This document shows, in pieces, positions 16,804-25,923 of a DNA stretch of 64,000 bases. Every line of letters begins with the position of its first letter. Within the stretch, counting starts at the first letter, position 1. The notes below the pieces were generated by a model. That model did no database searches and was not told the origin of the DNA. It saw nothing but the letters and a program-made list of their open reading frames with translations. A program made the position numbers and the translations under genes. The stretch lies in assembly GCF_003668875.1 (NCBI RefSeq), contig NZ_RAWM01000018.1:37280-101279 (forward strand), in the 5' to 3' direction. The stretch comes from Corallococcus interemptor. Its GTDB lineage: Bacteria; Myxococcota; Myxococcia; Myxococcales; Myxococcaceae.

Positions 16804-17673
16804 ATGGCCCGAACAACGCCGCACCCGATTCATTGCGCGGATGGCTTCGAGTTGCAGGCCACGCTGCACATGCCGGAAGGGCCCGTCCGGGGCGTGGTGC
16901 TGGTGCATCCGGCCACCGCCATGCCGGAGCAGATGTATTTCGCGTTCGCGTCGCGCCTGACGGACGAAGGCTTCGCGGCGGTGACCTACAACTACCGGGG
17001 CGTGCAGCCCGCGGGCGCCGCGCGGCGGACGCACGCCGGGTTCCTCACCTGGGCGGACCAGGACGTGGACGCGGTGACCCGCTGGGCGGCGGACCGGTAT
17101 CCGGGGCTGCCGGTGATGGCCGTGGGCCACAGCTTCGGAGGCCACGCCATCGCGCTGAGCGAGAGCAGCCAGCGCCTCACCGCCGCGGTGATGGTGGCGT
17201 CCCAGGCCGGGAGCCTGCGCTTCATCCGGCACTGGCGGGAGCGGCTGCTCGTCACCCTGTACCTGAAGCTCATCGGGCCGCTCTGCGCGCGGTTCCTGGG
17301 CTACATGCCCTATGCGCGCCTGGGGCTGGGGGAGGACGTGCCCGCCCAGACAATCCTGGAGTGGAGCCGGTGGACGTCCCTGCCGCGCTTCTACTTCGAC
17401 GATCCCCAACTGGACGCCGTGGGCCGCTTCGGCCGGCTGCGCATGCCGGTGCTGGCCATCGGCCTGGACGACGACCCCTGGGCGCCGCCAGAAGCCATCG
17501 ACCTGGTCTGCGAACACCTCACCGGGTGCACCGTGGAGCGCCGGCAGTTGTCACCCAAGGACAGCGCCGGCCAGGGCATCGCCCACCTGGGCTTCTTCCG
17601 GGAACACCACGCCGCCACGCTCTGGCCCCGGGTGGTGGACTGGCTGAGCCGCCACGCGCCGATCCGTGCCTGA
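16804..17673 (+). CDS. Alpha/beta hydrolase
   Basis: A serine hydrolase of about 289 residues. The nucleophile elbow is VGHSFGGHA; the oxyanion region is VLVHPATAMPEQMY; acid and His candidates lie in GLDDDPWAPP and AHLGFF. It resembles the serine aminopeptidase/lysophospholipase-like group. The start is uncertain: ATG 16804 just precedes the first conserved strand, while ATG 16771 and TTG 16762 are in frame upstream; none has a strong Shine-Dalgarno. It follows the ClpP-like gene by 67 bases. Substrate unknown. Confidence 0.85.
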   Translation: MARTTPHPIHCADGFELQATLHMPEGPVRGVVLVHPATAMPEQMYFAFASRLTDEGFAAVTYNYRGVQPAGAARRTHAGFLTWADQDVDAVTRWAADRYPGLPVMAVGHSFGGHAIALSESSQRLTAAVMVASQAGSLRFIRHWRERLLVTLYLKLIGPLCARFLGYMPYARLGLGEDVPAQTILEWSRWTSLPRFYFDDPQLDAVGRFGRLRMPVLAIGLDDDPWAPPEAIDLVCEHLTGCTVERRQLSPKDSAGQGIAHLGFFREHHAATLWPRVVDWLSRHAPIRA

Positions 17674-17704
17674 CACACGGACCGGCGGGGTGCCGCGCTC
17701 TTCG

Positions 17705-19219
17705 CTAGTAGCGGAAGCCCAGCTGGAGCGACAGGCCGGGGTACTGATCCACGGCGCCACCGGCGACGTACGGATCGCCCGGCTCCGGGTTGAACTTGAA
17801 GAAGTAGCGGCGCAGGTCCGCCTTCAGCCTCACGTCCAGGAGGCTGTTGAGCCGGTACGCCAGCGTCGCGCTGCCCGTGACGGCCCCCGCCGACATGCGC
17901 GGGAACCACGCGTCCGTGGACAGCTCTCCCGAGTCCAGCGGGTGCTGGTACCCGAGGCGGAAGTTGAAGTCGAACTTCTCCGACAGCGCCGCCCGCACAC
18001 CCAGGCCCAGGCCCGCCGTCTTGTACTCCACGTTGGGCAGGTCCAACGGCCGCTCGCCATCCACCGCGTCGATGCGGAACGTGTTCATTCCGTACGTGCC
18101 GGTGATCTCGAAGCCGTGGCGCTGCGCCTCGCCGAACGGAATCACGTAGCGCAGGCCCGCCTGCCACTCGCGCGCCGTGGTGGGGTAGGAGACCTCGCCC
18201 GACGAGCCCGTGGACTTCAGGCCGAAGGACTGATCAATCGAGCCCGTGATGCCCAGCCGCGCCAGCGCTCCCTTCTGGAAGGCCGCGAGCGGATAGAGCG
18301 TCACATCGCCCGCCACCTGCGGCGCGCCCGGCAGCGCGAAGCCGCCCACGTCCGGGCCCAGCGTGTACGGCCGCAACACGCCGAACACGTCGTCCTTGTA
18401 GCGCAGCGACCGGCCCAACAGCTTCACGCCCAGCGCACCCTCCACGATGGGCGCGGAAGCGACCGCCGGCTCCGCGACGGACGGTTCGTCCTCGCGCACC
18501 GGGGCCTTGTCCTCCTTGGGCTTCGCGGCCACCGGCTTGCGGATGGGCTCCGGGGCCGGCGTCTTGGGCGCGGGCGCCGGTGCCGGCGTCTCCGCGATGG
18601 GCGCCGCGGGCTTCAACGGCTCCGGCTCCACCGGCGTGGGCGGCTGCGGGGGCGCCACCGGGGCGGCCTCCGGCGCGGTCGACTTCTGCAGGCCGCGCTC
18701 CAGCGCCGTCCACTGACGCTTCACCGCCGCAGGCACCAGCTTCGCCGTGGCGGGCTTCGCGGCGGGGGGCGACGCCAGCGCCTTGCCGTCCTTGCCGTTG
18801 CGCACGGTGAGGCGCACCTGCTGCTTCTTGCCCACCGTGGACGTGTCCGCCACCACCACGGCGCTCAGGCCCAGCTCGCTCGCCACCGCGGCGGCGCCAG
18901 CGGGCTGCGTCGGATCCCTTCCCAGGCGCGACGCGGCGGCGCGCACCGCGGACTCGGGCACGATCTCGTAGCGGGCCGGACGGCGGGCCAGCTCCGCCTC
19001 CAGCACGTCGCGCGCGGCGTCCGCGTGCGGACCGGAGGCGAGCACCGCCACGCGGCGCGCCTCCGTCACCTTCGAGGCCTTGGACGAGGCCTTGGACTTC
19101 TTCGACGCGGACTGCGCCGTCTTCGCGGCCGCCTTCTTCGGCGCGGCGTCCGCGGCGGGAGCCAGCAGCAGGGCCGCGCCCAGCAAGGCCGCGGCGGAGG
19201 CGTATCGGGTGCGGGTCAT
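17705..19219 (-). CDS. Exported outer-membrane beta-barrel protein with N-terminal alpha/beta domain
   Basis: A 504-residue exported protein. Signal peptide: MTRTRYASAAALLGAALLLA, cleaved after ADA. A Lys-rich stretch is followed by an alpha/beta domain (about 50-150; RRVAVLASGPHADAARDVLE, YEIVPESAVRAA, SAVVVADTSTV) resembling the TolB N-terminal type. A Pro/Ala-rich linker covers about 170-265. The rest alternates amphipathic strands and ends in LQLGFRY, the terminal aromatic of many outer-membrane barrels. Its ATG overlaps the stop of the heme lipoprotein gene (TGATG), so both are made together. Function unknown. Confidence 0.75.
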   Translation of the reverse strand: MTRTRYASAAALLGAALLLAPAADAAPKKAAAKTAQSASKKSKASSKASKVTEARRVAVLASGPHADAARDVLEAELARRPARYEIVPESAVRAAASRLGRDPTQPAGAAAVASELGLSAVVVADTSTVGKKQQVRLTVRNGKDGKALASPPAAKPATAKLVPAAVKRQWTALERGLQKSTAPEAAPVAPPQPPTPVEPEPLKPAAPIAETPAPAPAPKTPAPEPIRKPVAAKPKEDKAPVREDEPSVAEPAVASAPIVEGALGVKLLGRSLRYKDDVFGVLRPYTLGPDVGGFALPGAPQVAGDVTLYPLAAFQKGALARLGITGSIDQSFGLKSTGSSGEVSYPTTAREWQAGLRYVIPFGEAQRHGFEITGTYGMNTFRIDAVDGERPLDLPNVEYKTAGLGLGVRAALSEKFDFNFRLGYQHPLDSGELSTDAWFPRMSAGAVTGSATLAYRLNSLLDVRLKADLRRYFFKFNPEPGDPYVAGGAVDQYPGLSLQLGFRY

Positions 19220-19686
19220 CACGGGGAGCCCGGCTTTCCGGCGACCAGCCACTCGGTGAGGCACGCGGTGTCCGCGGCGCTCAGCGACCCGCCCAGCGGC
19301 ATCTGCGCGCCGCAGCCCGGCGACGGCGCCAGCTTCTTCAGGAAGAAGGACTGGGACGGGTTGCTGCTGTCCGCCAGCGGCGCCTGATTGCACGACGAGT
19401 TGGTGGTGTAGAGCCGCCCGGGGAGGCCGGACGCCTGCAGATCCAGGTTCCCGCCCGACGCCTTGGTCTCCGTGGAGTGGCAGGCGAAGCACTGCTGCTG
19501 GAGGACGCTCGAGGCGGTGGTGCCCGGCGCGCAGGAGCTGGAGCCCCCGCCGGTGAAGCGCTCGGGGTCATCTAGCCCGCCAGCGCAGCCGGCGGTGGTG
19601 GCGAGGAGCGCGGCCGCGAACAGCGTGGCCAGCGGGGCGCGGTACGGACGACGGGCGGCGGATGGGTTCGCGAACAAGTCGAGCAC
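19219..19686 (-). CDS. Mono-heme c-type lipoprotein
   Basis: A small exported lipoprotein. A hydrophobic stretch ending LLATTAGC gives the lipobox Cys. A single heme motif CFACH follows within QQQCFACHSTETKASGG, and GAQMPLGGSLS near the end offers the likely axial Met, so this should be a covalent heme protein facing the periplasm. The start is uncertain: GTG 19686 is used here; TTG 19710 and 19677 are alternatives, none with a good ribosome site. Overlaps the barrel gene by one base; the pair may act together at the outer membrane (inference). Confidence 0.75.
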   Translation of the reverse strand: MLDLFANPSAARRPYRAPLATLFAAALLATTAGCAGGLDDPERFTGGGSSSCAPGTTASSVLQQQCFACHSTETKASGGNLDLQASGLPGRLYTTNSSCNQAPLADSSNPSQSFFLKKLAPSPGCGAQMPLGGSLSAADTACLTEWLVAGKPGSP

Positions 19687-19829
19687 GGGGGGCAAGAGGG
19701 GAACGAACAAGCCCCGCAGATTACCCGGCCCATGCGGGACTGTGCACCCCTCAACGGATCCGTTCTCACCCCTGTGACACGCGCTCCCCATGCCCGCATG
19801 CTCGTCGCGGGGTGGGCGGGTGTCACACC

Positions 19830-21515
19830 CTACCTGCGCTTCTTGAGGAAGCGGGTCACGCTGACCTTCCCGAAGCGGCCGCCGAAGAGGTACCAGGTGA
19901 GCACCGCGCCGAAGAGGGCCGCCGCCAGCGCGATGCCGACGATGCCCAGCACCGGCGTGTTCCCGTACATGGGCGGCCGGGGCGCGAAGGCGATGAAGGC
20001 GCCCACGATGAAGCCGCACGCGCACAGGCCCAGGAAGGCGATGACGGCCACGCTGCGCAGGTTCTCGTTGAGCTTGTCGAACTGCTCCGCGCGCACCGTG
20101 ACGCTGAACTTGCCCGTCTCCAGGTCCAGCAGGATTTGCGACAGCTGCGTGGGCAGGTCCTGCGCCATGGACTGGAAGCGCAACAGCGTGCGCATCAGGC
20201 CGCCCTGCAGCTGCGTGGGATCATACCGGCCCGCCATCAGCTCCTTGGCGTACGGCAGCGCCACCTCCAGGATGTTCAGCTCCGGGTAGAGCCCGCGCAG
20301 CATGCCCTCCGTGGAGATGGAGGCGCGCGACAGCAGCGCGTACTCCTTGGGGATGCGGATGCGGTACTTCACGGCCAGGTCCAACAGGTCGCGCAGGAGC
20401 GTGCGCGCGTCCACCTGGCCCAGCGTGGTGGGCAGGTGCTGGCCGAGGATGGACTCGATGTCGTTGCGAAAGCCCATCAGGTTGGCGCGCGCGTCCGGCA
20501 CGCCCACGCGGTAGAGGATGCGCGCCACGGAGTCGCTGTCCTTGAGCGCCACGGCCAGGCACAGCATCACCAGCGTCTCCTGCATGGGGCGGGTGAGCCG
20601 GCCCACCACGCCGAAGTCCAGGAGCGCCAGCCGGTTGCCCTCCATGAGCAGCACGTTGCCGGGGTGCGGGTCGCCGTGGAACAGCCCGTCGTCGAAGAGC
20701 TGCCGGAAGCTGGCCTCCAGGATGTGCTGGGCAATCTGCTTGCGGTCCGGCTCCGCCAGGGCGGCGGGGTTGATCTTCTCCCCGCGGATGAACTCCATGG
20801 TGAGCACGGTGCGGCTGGAGAGCGCCGCGTGCACTCGCGGAATCTTGAGGTACGGGCGGTCCTTGTGGTTCTCCAGGAACGCGCGGATGTTGGTGGCCTC
20901 GTTGATGAAGTCCAGCTCCTCGTGGATGGCCCGGTCGAACTCGTCCACGATGCCAGACGGCGTGTAGATGCCCGTCTCCTCCACCACGGCTTCCAGCAGG
21001 CGCGCCAGCGAGCGCAGCACGCCCAGGTCCGCGTCGATGCGCTGGGCGATGCCGGGGCGCTGCACCTTGATGACGACCTCCTCGCCCTCCAGCGTCACCG
21101 CGCGGTGCACCTGCGCGATGGACGCGGCGGCGAGCGGCTCCGGATCCACCTGGGCGAACAACTCCTGCACCTCCTTGCCCAGCGCGTCGCGGATCTGCGC
21201 GTGGACGTCCTCCAGCGGGATGGCCTCCACGTTGTCCTGGAGCGTGGCCAGCTCGTCCACGAACTCCGCGGGCAGCAGGTCCGCGCGGGTGGAGAGCACC
21301 TGGCCCAGCTTGATGAACGTGGGGCCCAGCTCCGCCAGGAAGCGGCGGAAGCGGCGCGCGGTGGACTCGCGGCGGGCCTCCTCGGAGACCTCCACCTTCT
21401 CCTTGCGGCCGCCGAGCAGGCGCCAGACGCCCGCGCGCTCGGTCACCTCGCCGAAGCCGTGACGGGCCGCGATGAGGGCAATCTGCCGGATGCGGTTGAG
21501 GTCCTGGAGGTTCAT
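19830..21515 (-). CDS. ubiB: ABC1/UbiB family atypical kinase
   Basis: A 561-residue UbiB-type protein kinase-like ATPase needed in other bacteria for ubiquinone (here more probably menaquinone or other isoprenoid) metabolism. The KxGQ motif is present (FIKLGQVLSTRADLLP), as are AAASIAQVHRA (Ala-rich loop), VVIKVQRPG, HGDPHPGNVLL and LLDFG. Two transmembrane helices close the protein (SVAVIAFLGLCACGFIVGAF and GIVGIALAAALFGAVL). ATG 21515 overlaps the nhaA stop by four bases. Confidence 0.92.
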   Translation of the reverse strand: MNLQDLNRIRQIALIAARHGFGEVTERAGVWRLLGGRKEKVEVSEEARRESTARRFRRFLAELGPTFIKLGQVLSTRADLLPAEFVDELATLQDNVEAIPLEDVHAQIRDALGKEVQELFAQVDPEPLAAASIAQVHRAVTLEGEEVVIKVQRPGIAQRIDADLGVLRSLARLLEAVVEETGIYTPSGIVDEFDRAIHEELDFINEATNIRAFLENHKDRPYLKIPRVHAALSSRTVLTMEFIRGEKINPAALAEPDRKQIAQHILEASFRQLFDDGLFHGDPHPGNVLLMEGNRLALLDFGVVGRLTRPMQETLVMLCLAVALKDSDSVARILYRVGVPDARANLMGFRNDIESILGQHLPTTLGQVDARTLLRDLLDLAVKYRIRIPKEYALLSRASISTEGMLRGLYPELNILEVALPYAKELMAGRYDPTQLQGGLMRTLLRFQSMAQDLPTQLSQILLDLETGKFSVTVRAEQFDKLNENLRSVAVIAFLGLCACGFIVGAFIAFAPRPPMYGNTPVLGIVGIALAAALFGAVLTWYLFGGRFGKVSVTRFLKKRR

Positions 21516-22867
21516 GACGGGGTCTGGAGGGCAGCCTGTGGCGGACGGGCCACGTAGCGCAAGAGGACGTAGCCCACGACGGCGGACAGCAACGATCCCG
21601 TGAGGATGCCCAGCTTCGCCTCCGCCAGCAGGGCGGGCTCGTTCGCGAAGGCGAGCCCCGCCACGAAGAGGGCCACCGTGAAGCCGATGCCGGCCACCAC
21701 CGACACCCCGTGCACCTGGGCGACGCCCGCGCCCGTGGGCAGCGGCGACACGCCCGTCTTCACCGCCGCGAGCGTGAAGAGGAAGATGCCCACCTGCTTG
21801 CCCACGAAGAGGCCCACGATGATGCCCAGGGGCAGGGGCTTGAGCAGGTCCGCCAGGGACATGGCGGACACGTCCACGCCGGAGTTGGCCAGCGCGAACA
21901 GGGGCACGATGCCGTAGGCCACGTAGCCGTGCCACAGGTGCACGAAGCGGTTGAGCGGCGGCTCGATGTCCTCCAGCGCCTCCTCGATGTGGAGCAGCTG
22001 CGCGCCGCGCGCGCTCTCGTCGTCCGGCCGGGACACCAGCTCCCGGATGTACTGCGCCAGCTCCTCCAGCACCTCGCGCCCGGAGCGGGTGGGCAGCGCG
22101 GGGATGGCCAGCCCCAGCACCACGCCGGACAGCGTGGCGTGGATGCCGCCGTGGTGCATGGCGTACCAGAGCGCCGCGCCCACGACGGCGTAGGCCAGGC
22201 CGTTGCGCACGTAGAAGCGGTTGAGCCCCCAGAGCACCGCGACCAGGCCCCCGGCCACCGCGAGCCATTCGACGTGCAGGCCCGTGCCGTAGAAGAGCGC
22301 GATGACGAGGATGCCGCCGATGTCGTCGAAGATGGCGAGCGCGGTGAGGAACACCACCAGCCCCTGGCCCACGCGCGCCTTCACCAGCGTGAGGCACCCG
22401 ATGGCGAACGCGATGTCGGTGGCCATGGGGATGGCCCAGCCGCCCTGCGCGGGCGTGCCGTGGGTGAACGCGAGGTACAGCCCCGCGGGCACCACCATGC
22501 CGCCCAGCGCGGCGATGAGCGGCAGGAGCGCGCGGGAGAAGGAGCGCAGCTCACCCGCGGCCAGCTCGCGCTTGATCTCCATCCCCACGAGGAAGAAGAA
22601 GAGCGTCATCAGGCCGTCGTTGATGAGCTCGCGGAAGGTGAAGGCGCCGCCGTGGCCCACCACCTCCAGGTGCAGGGGCGCGTCGAAGACGGCGGCGTAG
22701 GTGCTCCCCCAGGGCGAGTTGGCCCACACGAGCGCGGCCACCGCGCAGAGCGCCAGGAGGATGCCGCTGCTGGCCTCCAGGCGGAAGAACGCCTGCACGG
22801 GGGCCAGGGCCACCTTGAACAGGGCGGGGACGGGGGGGCGGGAGGTCGTCTGAGGAGAGTTCGCCAT
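21512..22867 (-). CDS. nhaA: Na+/H+ antiporter NhaA
   Basis: A 451-residue NhaA antiporter with about twelve membrane helices. The ion-binding pair of Asp is visible in LTALAIFDDIGGILVI, and LMTLFFFLVGMEIKRELAAGE is the family signature. ATG 22867 gives MANSPQTTSRPPVPALFKVA; the frame is open further upstream but reads as noncoding. It exports Na+ in exchange for protons at alkaline pH or high salt. Four-base overlap couples it to ubiB, an unusual pairing. Divergent from mutS with 151 bases between. Confidence 0.95.
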   Translation of the reverse strand: MANSPQTTSRPPVPALFKVALAPVQAFFRLEASSGILLALCAVAALVWANSPWGSTYAAVFDAPLHLEVVGHGGAFTFRELINDGLMTLFFFLVGMEIKRELAAGELRSFSRALLPLIAALGGMVVPAGLYLAFTHGTPAQGGWAIPMATDIAFAIGCLTLVKARVGQGLVVFLTALAIFDDIGGILVIALFYGTGLHVEWLAVAGGLVAVLWGLNRFYVRNGLAYAVVGAALWYAMHHGGIHATLSGVVLGLAIPALPTRSGREVLEELAQYIRELVSRPDDESARGAQLLHIEEALEDIEPPLNRFVHLWHGYVAYGIVPLFALANSGVDVSAMSLADLLKPLPLGIIVGLFVGKQVGIFLFTLAAVKTGVSPLPTGAGVAQVHGVSVVAGIGFTVALFVAGLAFANEPALLAEAKLGILTGSLLSAVVGYVLLRYVARPPQAALQTPS

Positions 22868-23018
22868 GTCGCCGGGCAGCCTGCCGGGGGGAGCAGGGCC
22901 TGCAAACCGTTTTCGGCCGGGGGTCCGCCGAAATGTCGGACGCCGATGGTAGGCATACGCACCAGGTAGGGGCGCCGGTTCGTTGATCCGGGGGTAAGGC
23001 CGTGAGAGAAGGTCGGGG

Positions 23019-25793
23019 ATGGCGGTGACGCAGCAGACGAAGACAGGCAAGGCGGCGAACGTGGTGCTGCCCGAAGAGGACACGACTCCGGACGTCGGAA
23101 CCGGTGAGGCCCCCGCGGGAGCGCGGGAGATCGCCTCCCTGACCCCGATGATGCGCCAGTACCTGGAGGTGAAGGCGCTCCACCCGGACACGGTGCTCTT
23201 CTTCCGGCTGGGTGACTTCTACGAGATGTTCTTCGAGGACGCGGTGCGGGCCTCGGAGCTCCTGCAGATCACCCTGACGGCCCGGGCCAAGGGCGCGGAC
23301 AAGATCCCCATGTGCGGGGTGCCGTACCACTCCTCGCGCCGGTACATCGCGAAGCTGGTGGAGCACGGCCTCAAGGTCGCCATCTGCGAGCAGGTGACGG
23401 AGCCGGGCAACGGGCCGGGCATCGTGCAGCGCGAGGTGACGCGGGTCATCACCCCCGGCATGGTGCTGGACGACGAGGTGCTGGAGCCGCAGGCCAGCAA
23501 CTTCCTCGCGGCCCTGTGCTGGGGCGAGGCGGGCTTCGGCGCGGCGCTGCTGGAGGCGTCCACCGGCGAGTTCTTCACCTTCGAGGCGCAAGGCCTGCCG
23601 GAGCTGGTGGAGGGCCTGTCGCGCGTGGAGCCGCGCGAGCTGCTGGTGCCGCAGGGCCTGCGCGAGGCGCCGGAGGTGGTGCAGGTGTGCCAGCGGCTGT
23701 CGCGCGTGCCGGCCGTGGCGGAAGCGGAAGGGGCGGCCTTCGAGCCCACGCGCGCGTCCGCGTTCCTGCGCTCGCACTTCAACGTGCAGTCGCTGTCCGC
23801 GTTCGGGCTGGACGGCTCGCCGCTGGCCACCGGGGCGGCGGGGGCGGCGCTGCGCTACCTCAAGGACACGCAGAAGACGCCGGCGGCGCACGTGGACCGG
23901 CTGTCGCGCCAGGAGCGCGCGGGCTGCCTCGTGATGGACGAGTCCTCGCGCGGCAACCTGGAGGTCCTCAAGAGCCTGCGCGATGGCGGGCGCAAGGGGT
24001 CGCTGCTGGGCGTGCTGGACCGGACGGCCACGGGCCTGGGCGCGCGCAAGCTGGCGCGCTGGCTGGCCGCGCCGCTGTGCTCGCTGCCGGAGATCGAAGC
24101 GCGGCTGGACGCGGTGGAGGAGCTGTCCGGCAAGAGCGTGTGGCGCGAGGAGCTGGTGGCCACCCTCAAGGAGGTGGGCGACCTGGAGCGGCTGTGCGGC
24201 CGGCTGTCGCTGGGCGCGGGCAACGCGAGGGATCTGCGCGCGCTGGCGCTGTCCCTGACGCAGCTGCCGAGGCTGGGCGCGGCGCTGGGGCGGTGTGACG
24301 CGGCGCTCTTGAAGTCGCTGTCCGGGCCGCTGGGCGCGCTGCCGGAGCTGGCGGACCTGCTGATGCGCGCGGTGCAGGACGAGCCGCCGGTGGTCATCCG
24401 CGAGGGCGGCTTCATCCGGCCGGGCTTCCACGCGGAGCTGGATGACCTGGTGGCGCTGTCCACGTCCGGCAAGGACTACCTGCTCAAGCTGGAGCAGCGG
24501 GAGAAGGACCGCACGGGCATCTCGTCGCTGAAGATCCGCTACAACAAGGTGTTCGGCTACTACCTGGAGGTGACGAAGGCGAACCTCCACGCGGTGCCCA
24601 AGGACTACATCCGCAAGCAGACCACGGTGGGCGCGGAGCGCTTCGTCACCGAGGAGCTGAAGGAGTACGAGGAGAAGGTCCTCACCGCGGAGGAGCGCCG
24701 CGTGGTGCTGGAGCTCCAGCTGTTCGAGGAGCTGCGCACGAAGGTCATCGCCGCCGCGCCGGCCATCCGCTCCGCCGCGGAGGCGGTGGCCACGGCGGAC
24801 GCGCTGGTGTCCTTCGCCCGGTGCGCCGCGGAGTACGGCTACACGCGGCCCCAGGTGGACGCAGGGGAGGGGCTGACCATCACCGGCGGGCGGCACCCGG
24901 TGGTGGAGCGGATGCTGGGCGCGGGCGAGTCCTTCGTCCCCAACGACGTGCGGTTGGATCCGGAGGACGCGCAGCTCTTGGTCATCACCGGCCCGAACAT
25001 GGCGGGCAAGAGCACGGTGATGCGGCAGGTGGCGCTGACGGCGCTGATGGCGCAGGCAGGCTCGTTCGTGCCGGCGAAGGCGGCGCGCATTGGCCTGTGC
25101 GACCGCATCTTCACGCGCGTGGGCGCGGCGGACAACCTGGCGCGCGGGCAGTCCACGTTCATGGTGGAGATGACGGAGACCAGCCACATCCTCCACCACG
25201 CGACCCGGAAGAGCCTGGTCATCCTGGATGAGATTGGCCGCGGCACGTCCACGTACGACGGCCTCTCCATCGCGTGGGCGGTGGCGGAGCACATCCACGA
25301 CAAGGTGGGCGCGCGCTCGCTCTTCGCCACGCACTACCACGAGCTGGTGGACCTGGCGCGCGAGCGGCCCCGGGTGAAGAACCTGTGCATCGCGGTGAAG
25401 GAGCAGGGCGGCAAGGTCATCTTCCTGCGCAAGCTGGTGCCCGGCGGGGCCAGCCGCTCCTACGGCATCGAGGTCGCGAAGCTGGCCGGCCTGCCGCCGG
25501 AGGTGGTGTCGCGCGCCCGCGAGCTGCTCCAGAACCTGGAGTCCGGTGAGCTGGACGACGCGGGCCGTCCCCGCGTGGCCGTGCGCTCCACGAAGCGCGC
25601 GGCGCCGGTGAACGCGGGGCAGCTGGGGTTGTTCGGCGGCGCGCCGCAGCCGGCGCCCGTGGCCGTGGCGCCAGTGCCTCCCGAGCACGCGGAGGTGCTG
25701 GAGTCGCTTCGGACCGCCTCCATCGACCGGATGACGCCGCTGGACGCGCTCAACCTGCTGGCGAAGTTGAAGCAGTCGCTGGGCACTTCCTGA
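23019..25793 (+). CDS. mutS: DNA mismatch repair protein MutS
   Basis: A 924-residue MutS. The mismatch-sensing Phe-x-Glu motif lies in RLGDFYEMFFEDA (about residue 66). Clamp and lever domains follow. The ATPase has Walker A TGPNMAGKSTVMRQV, Walker B LVILDEIGRGTSTYDG and the FATHYHEL motif. An N-terminal extension of about 40 residues precedes the first domain. It binds mispaired bases and recruits MutL. Monocistronic here; downstream is a 10-base-pair inverted repeat that could be a terminator or operator. Confidence 0.97.
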   Translation: MAVTQQTKTGKAANVVLPEEDTTPDVGTGEAPAGAREIASLTPMMRQYLEVKALHPDTVLFFRLGDFYEMFFEDAVRASELLQITLTARAKGADKIPMCGVPYHSSRRYIAKLVEHGLKVAICEQVTEPGNGPGIVQREVTRVITPGMVLDDEVLEPQASNFLAALCWGEAGFGAALLEASTGEFFTFEAQGLPELVEGLSRVEPRELLVPQGLREAPEVVQVCQRLSRVPAVAEAEGAAFEPTRASAFLRSHFNVQSLSAFGLDGSPLATGAAGAALRYLKDTQKTPAAHVDRLSRQERAGCLVMDESSRGNLEVLKSLRDGGRKGSLLGVLDRTATGLGARKLARWLAAPLCSLPEIEARLDAVEELSGKSVWREELVATLKEVGDLERLCGRLSLGAGNARDLRALALSLTQLPRLGAALGRCDAALLKSLSGPLGALPELADLLMRAVQDEPPVVIREGGFIRPGFHAELDDLVALSTSGKDYLLKLEQREKDRTGISSLKIRYNKVFGYYLEVTKANLHAVPKDYIRKQTTVGAERFVTEELKEYEEKVLTAEERRVVLELQLFEELRTKVIAAAPAIRSAAEAVATADALVSFARCAAEYGYTRPQVDAGEGLTITGGRHPVVERMLGAGESFVPNDVRLDPEDAQLLVITGPNMAGKSTVMRQVALTALMAQAGSFVPAKAARIGLCDRIFTRVGAADNLARGQSTFMVEMTETSHILHHATRKSLVILDEIGRGTSTYDGLSIAWAVAEHIHDKVGARSLFATHYHELVDLARERPRVKNLCIAVKEQGGKVIFLRKLVPGGASRSYGIEVAKLAGLPPEVVSRARELLQNLESGELDDAGRPRVAVRSTKRAAPVNAGQLGLFGGAPQPAPVAVAPVPPEHAEVLESLRTASIDRMTPLDALNLLAKLKQSLGTS

Positions 25794-25829
25794 GGAGCGG
25801 GGTGGACCTCGGGGCAGGAGCCCGGGTGC

Positions 25830-25863
25830 ACCTGAAAGGCACAGGGGAGTAGACTTTTCAGGT
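25830..25863. promoter_or_regulatory. Inverted repeat between mutS and the pseudokinase gene
   Basis: ACCTGAAAGG (25830-25839) pairs with CTTTTCAGGT (25854-25863): ten pairs including one G-U, the outer eight perfect, with a 14-base loop. It stands about 36 bases after the mutS stop and 60 bases before the next start. There is no T-run after it, so it may be an operator of the kinase-like gene rather than a Rho-independent terminator. Confidence 0.4.
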
Positions 25864-25923
25864 TCAATCGTCGGAGGCTTTCCGGGTGGCGCGCTCGCGC
25901 CCCTGCTCATGCCCGGAGGAGTC

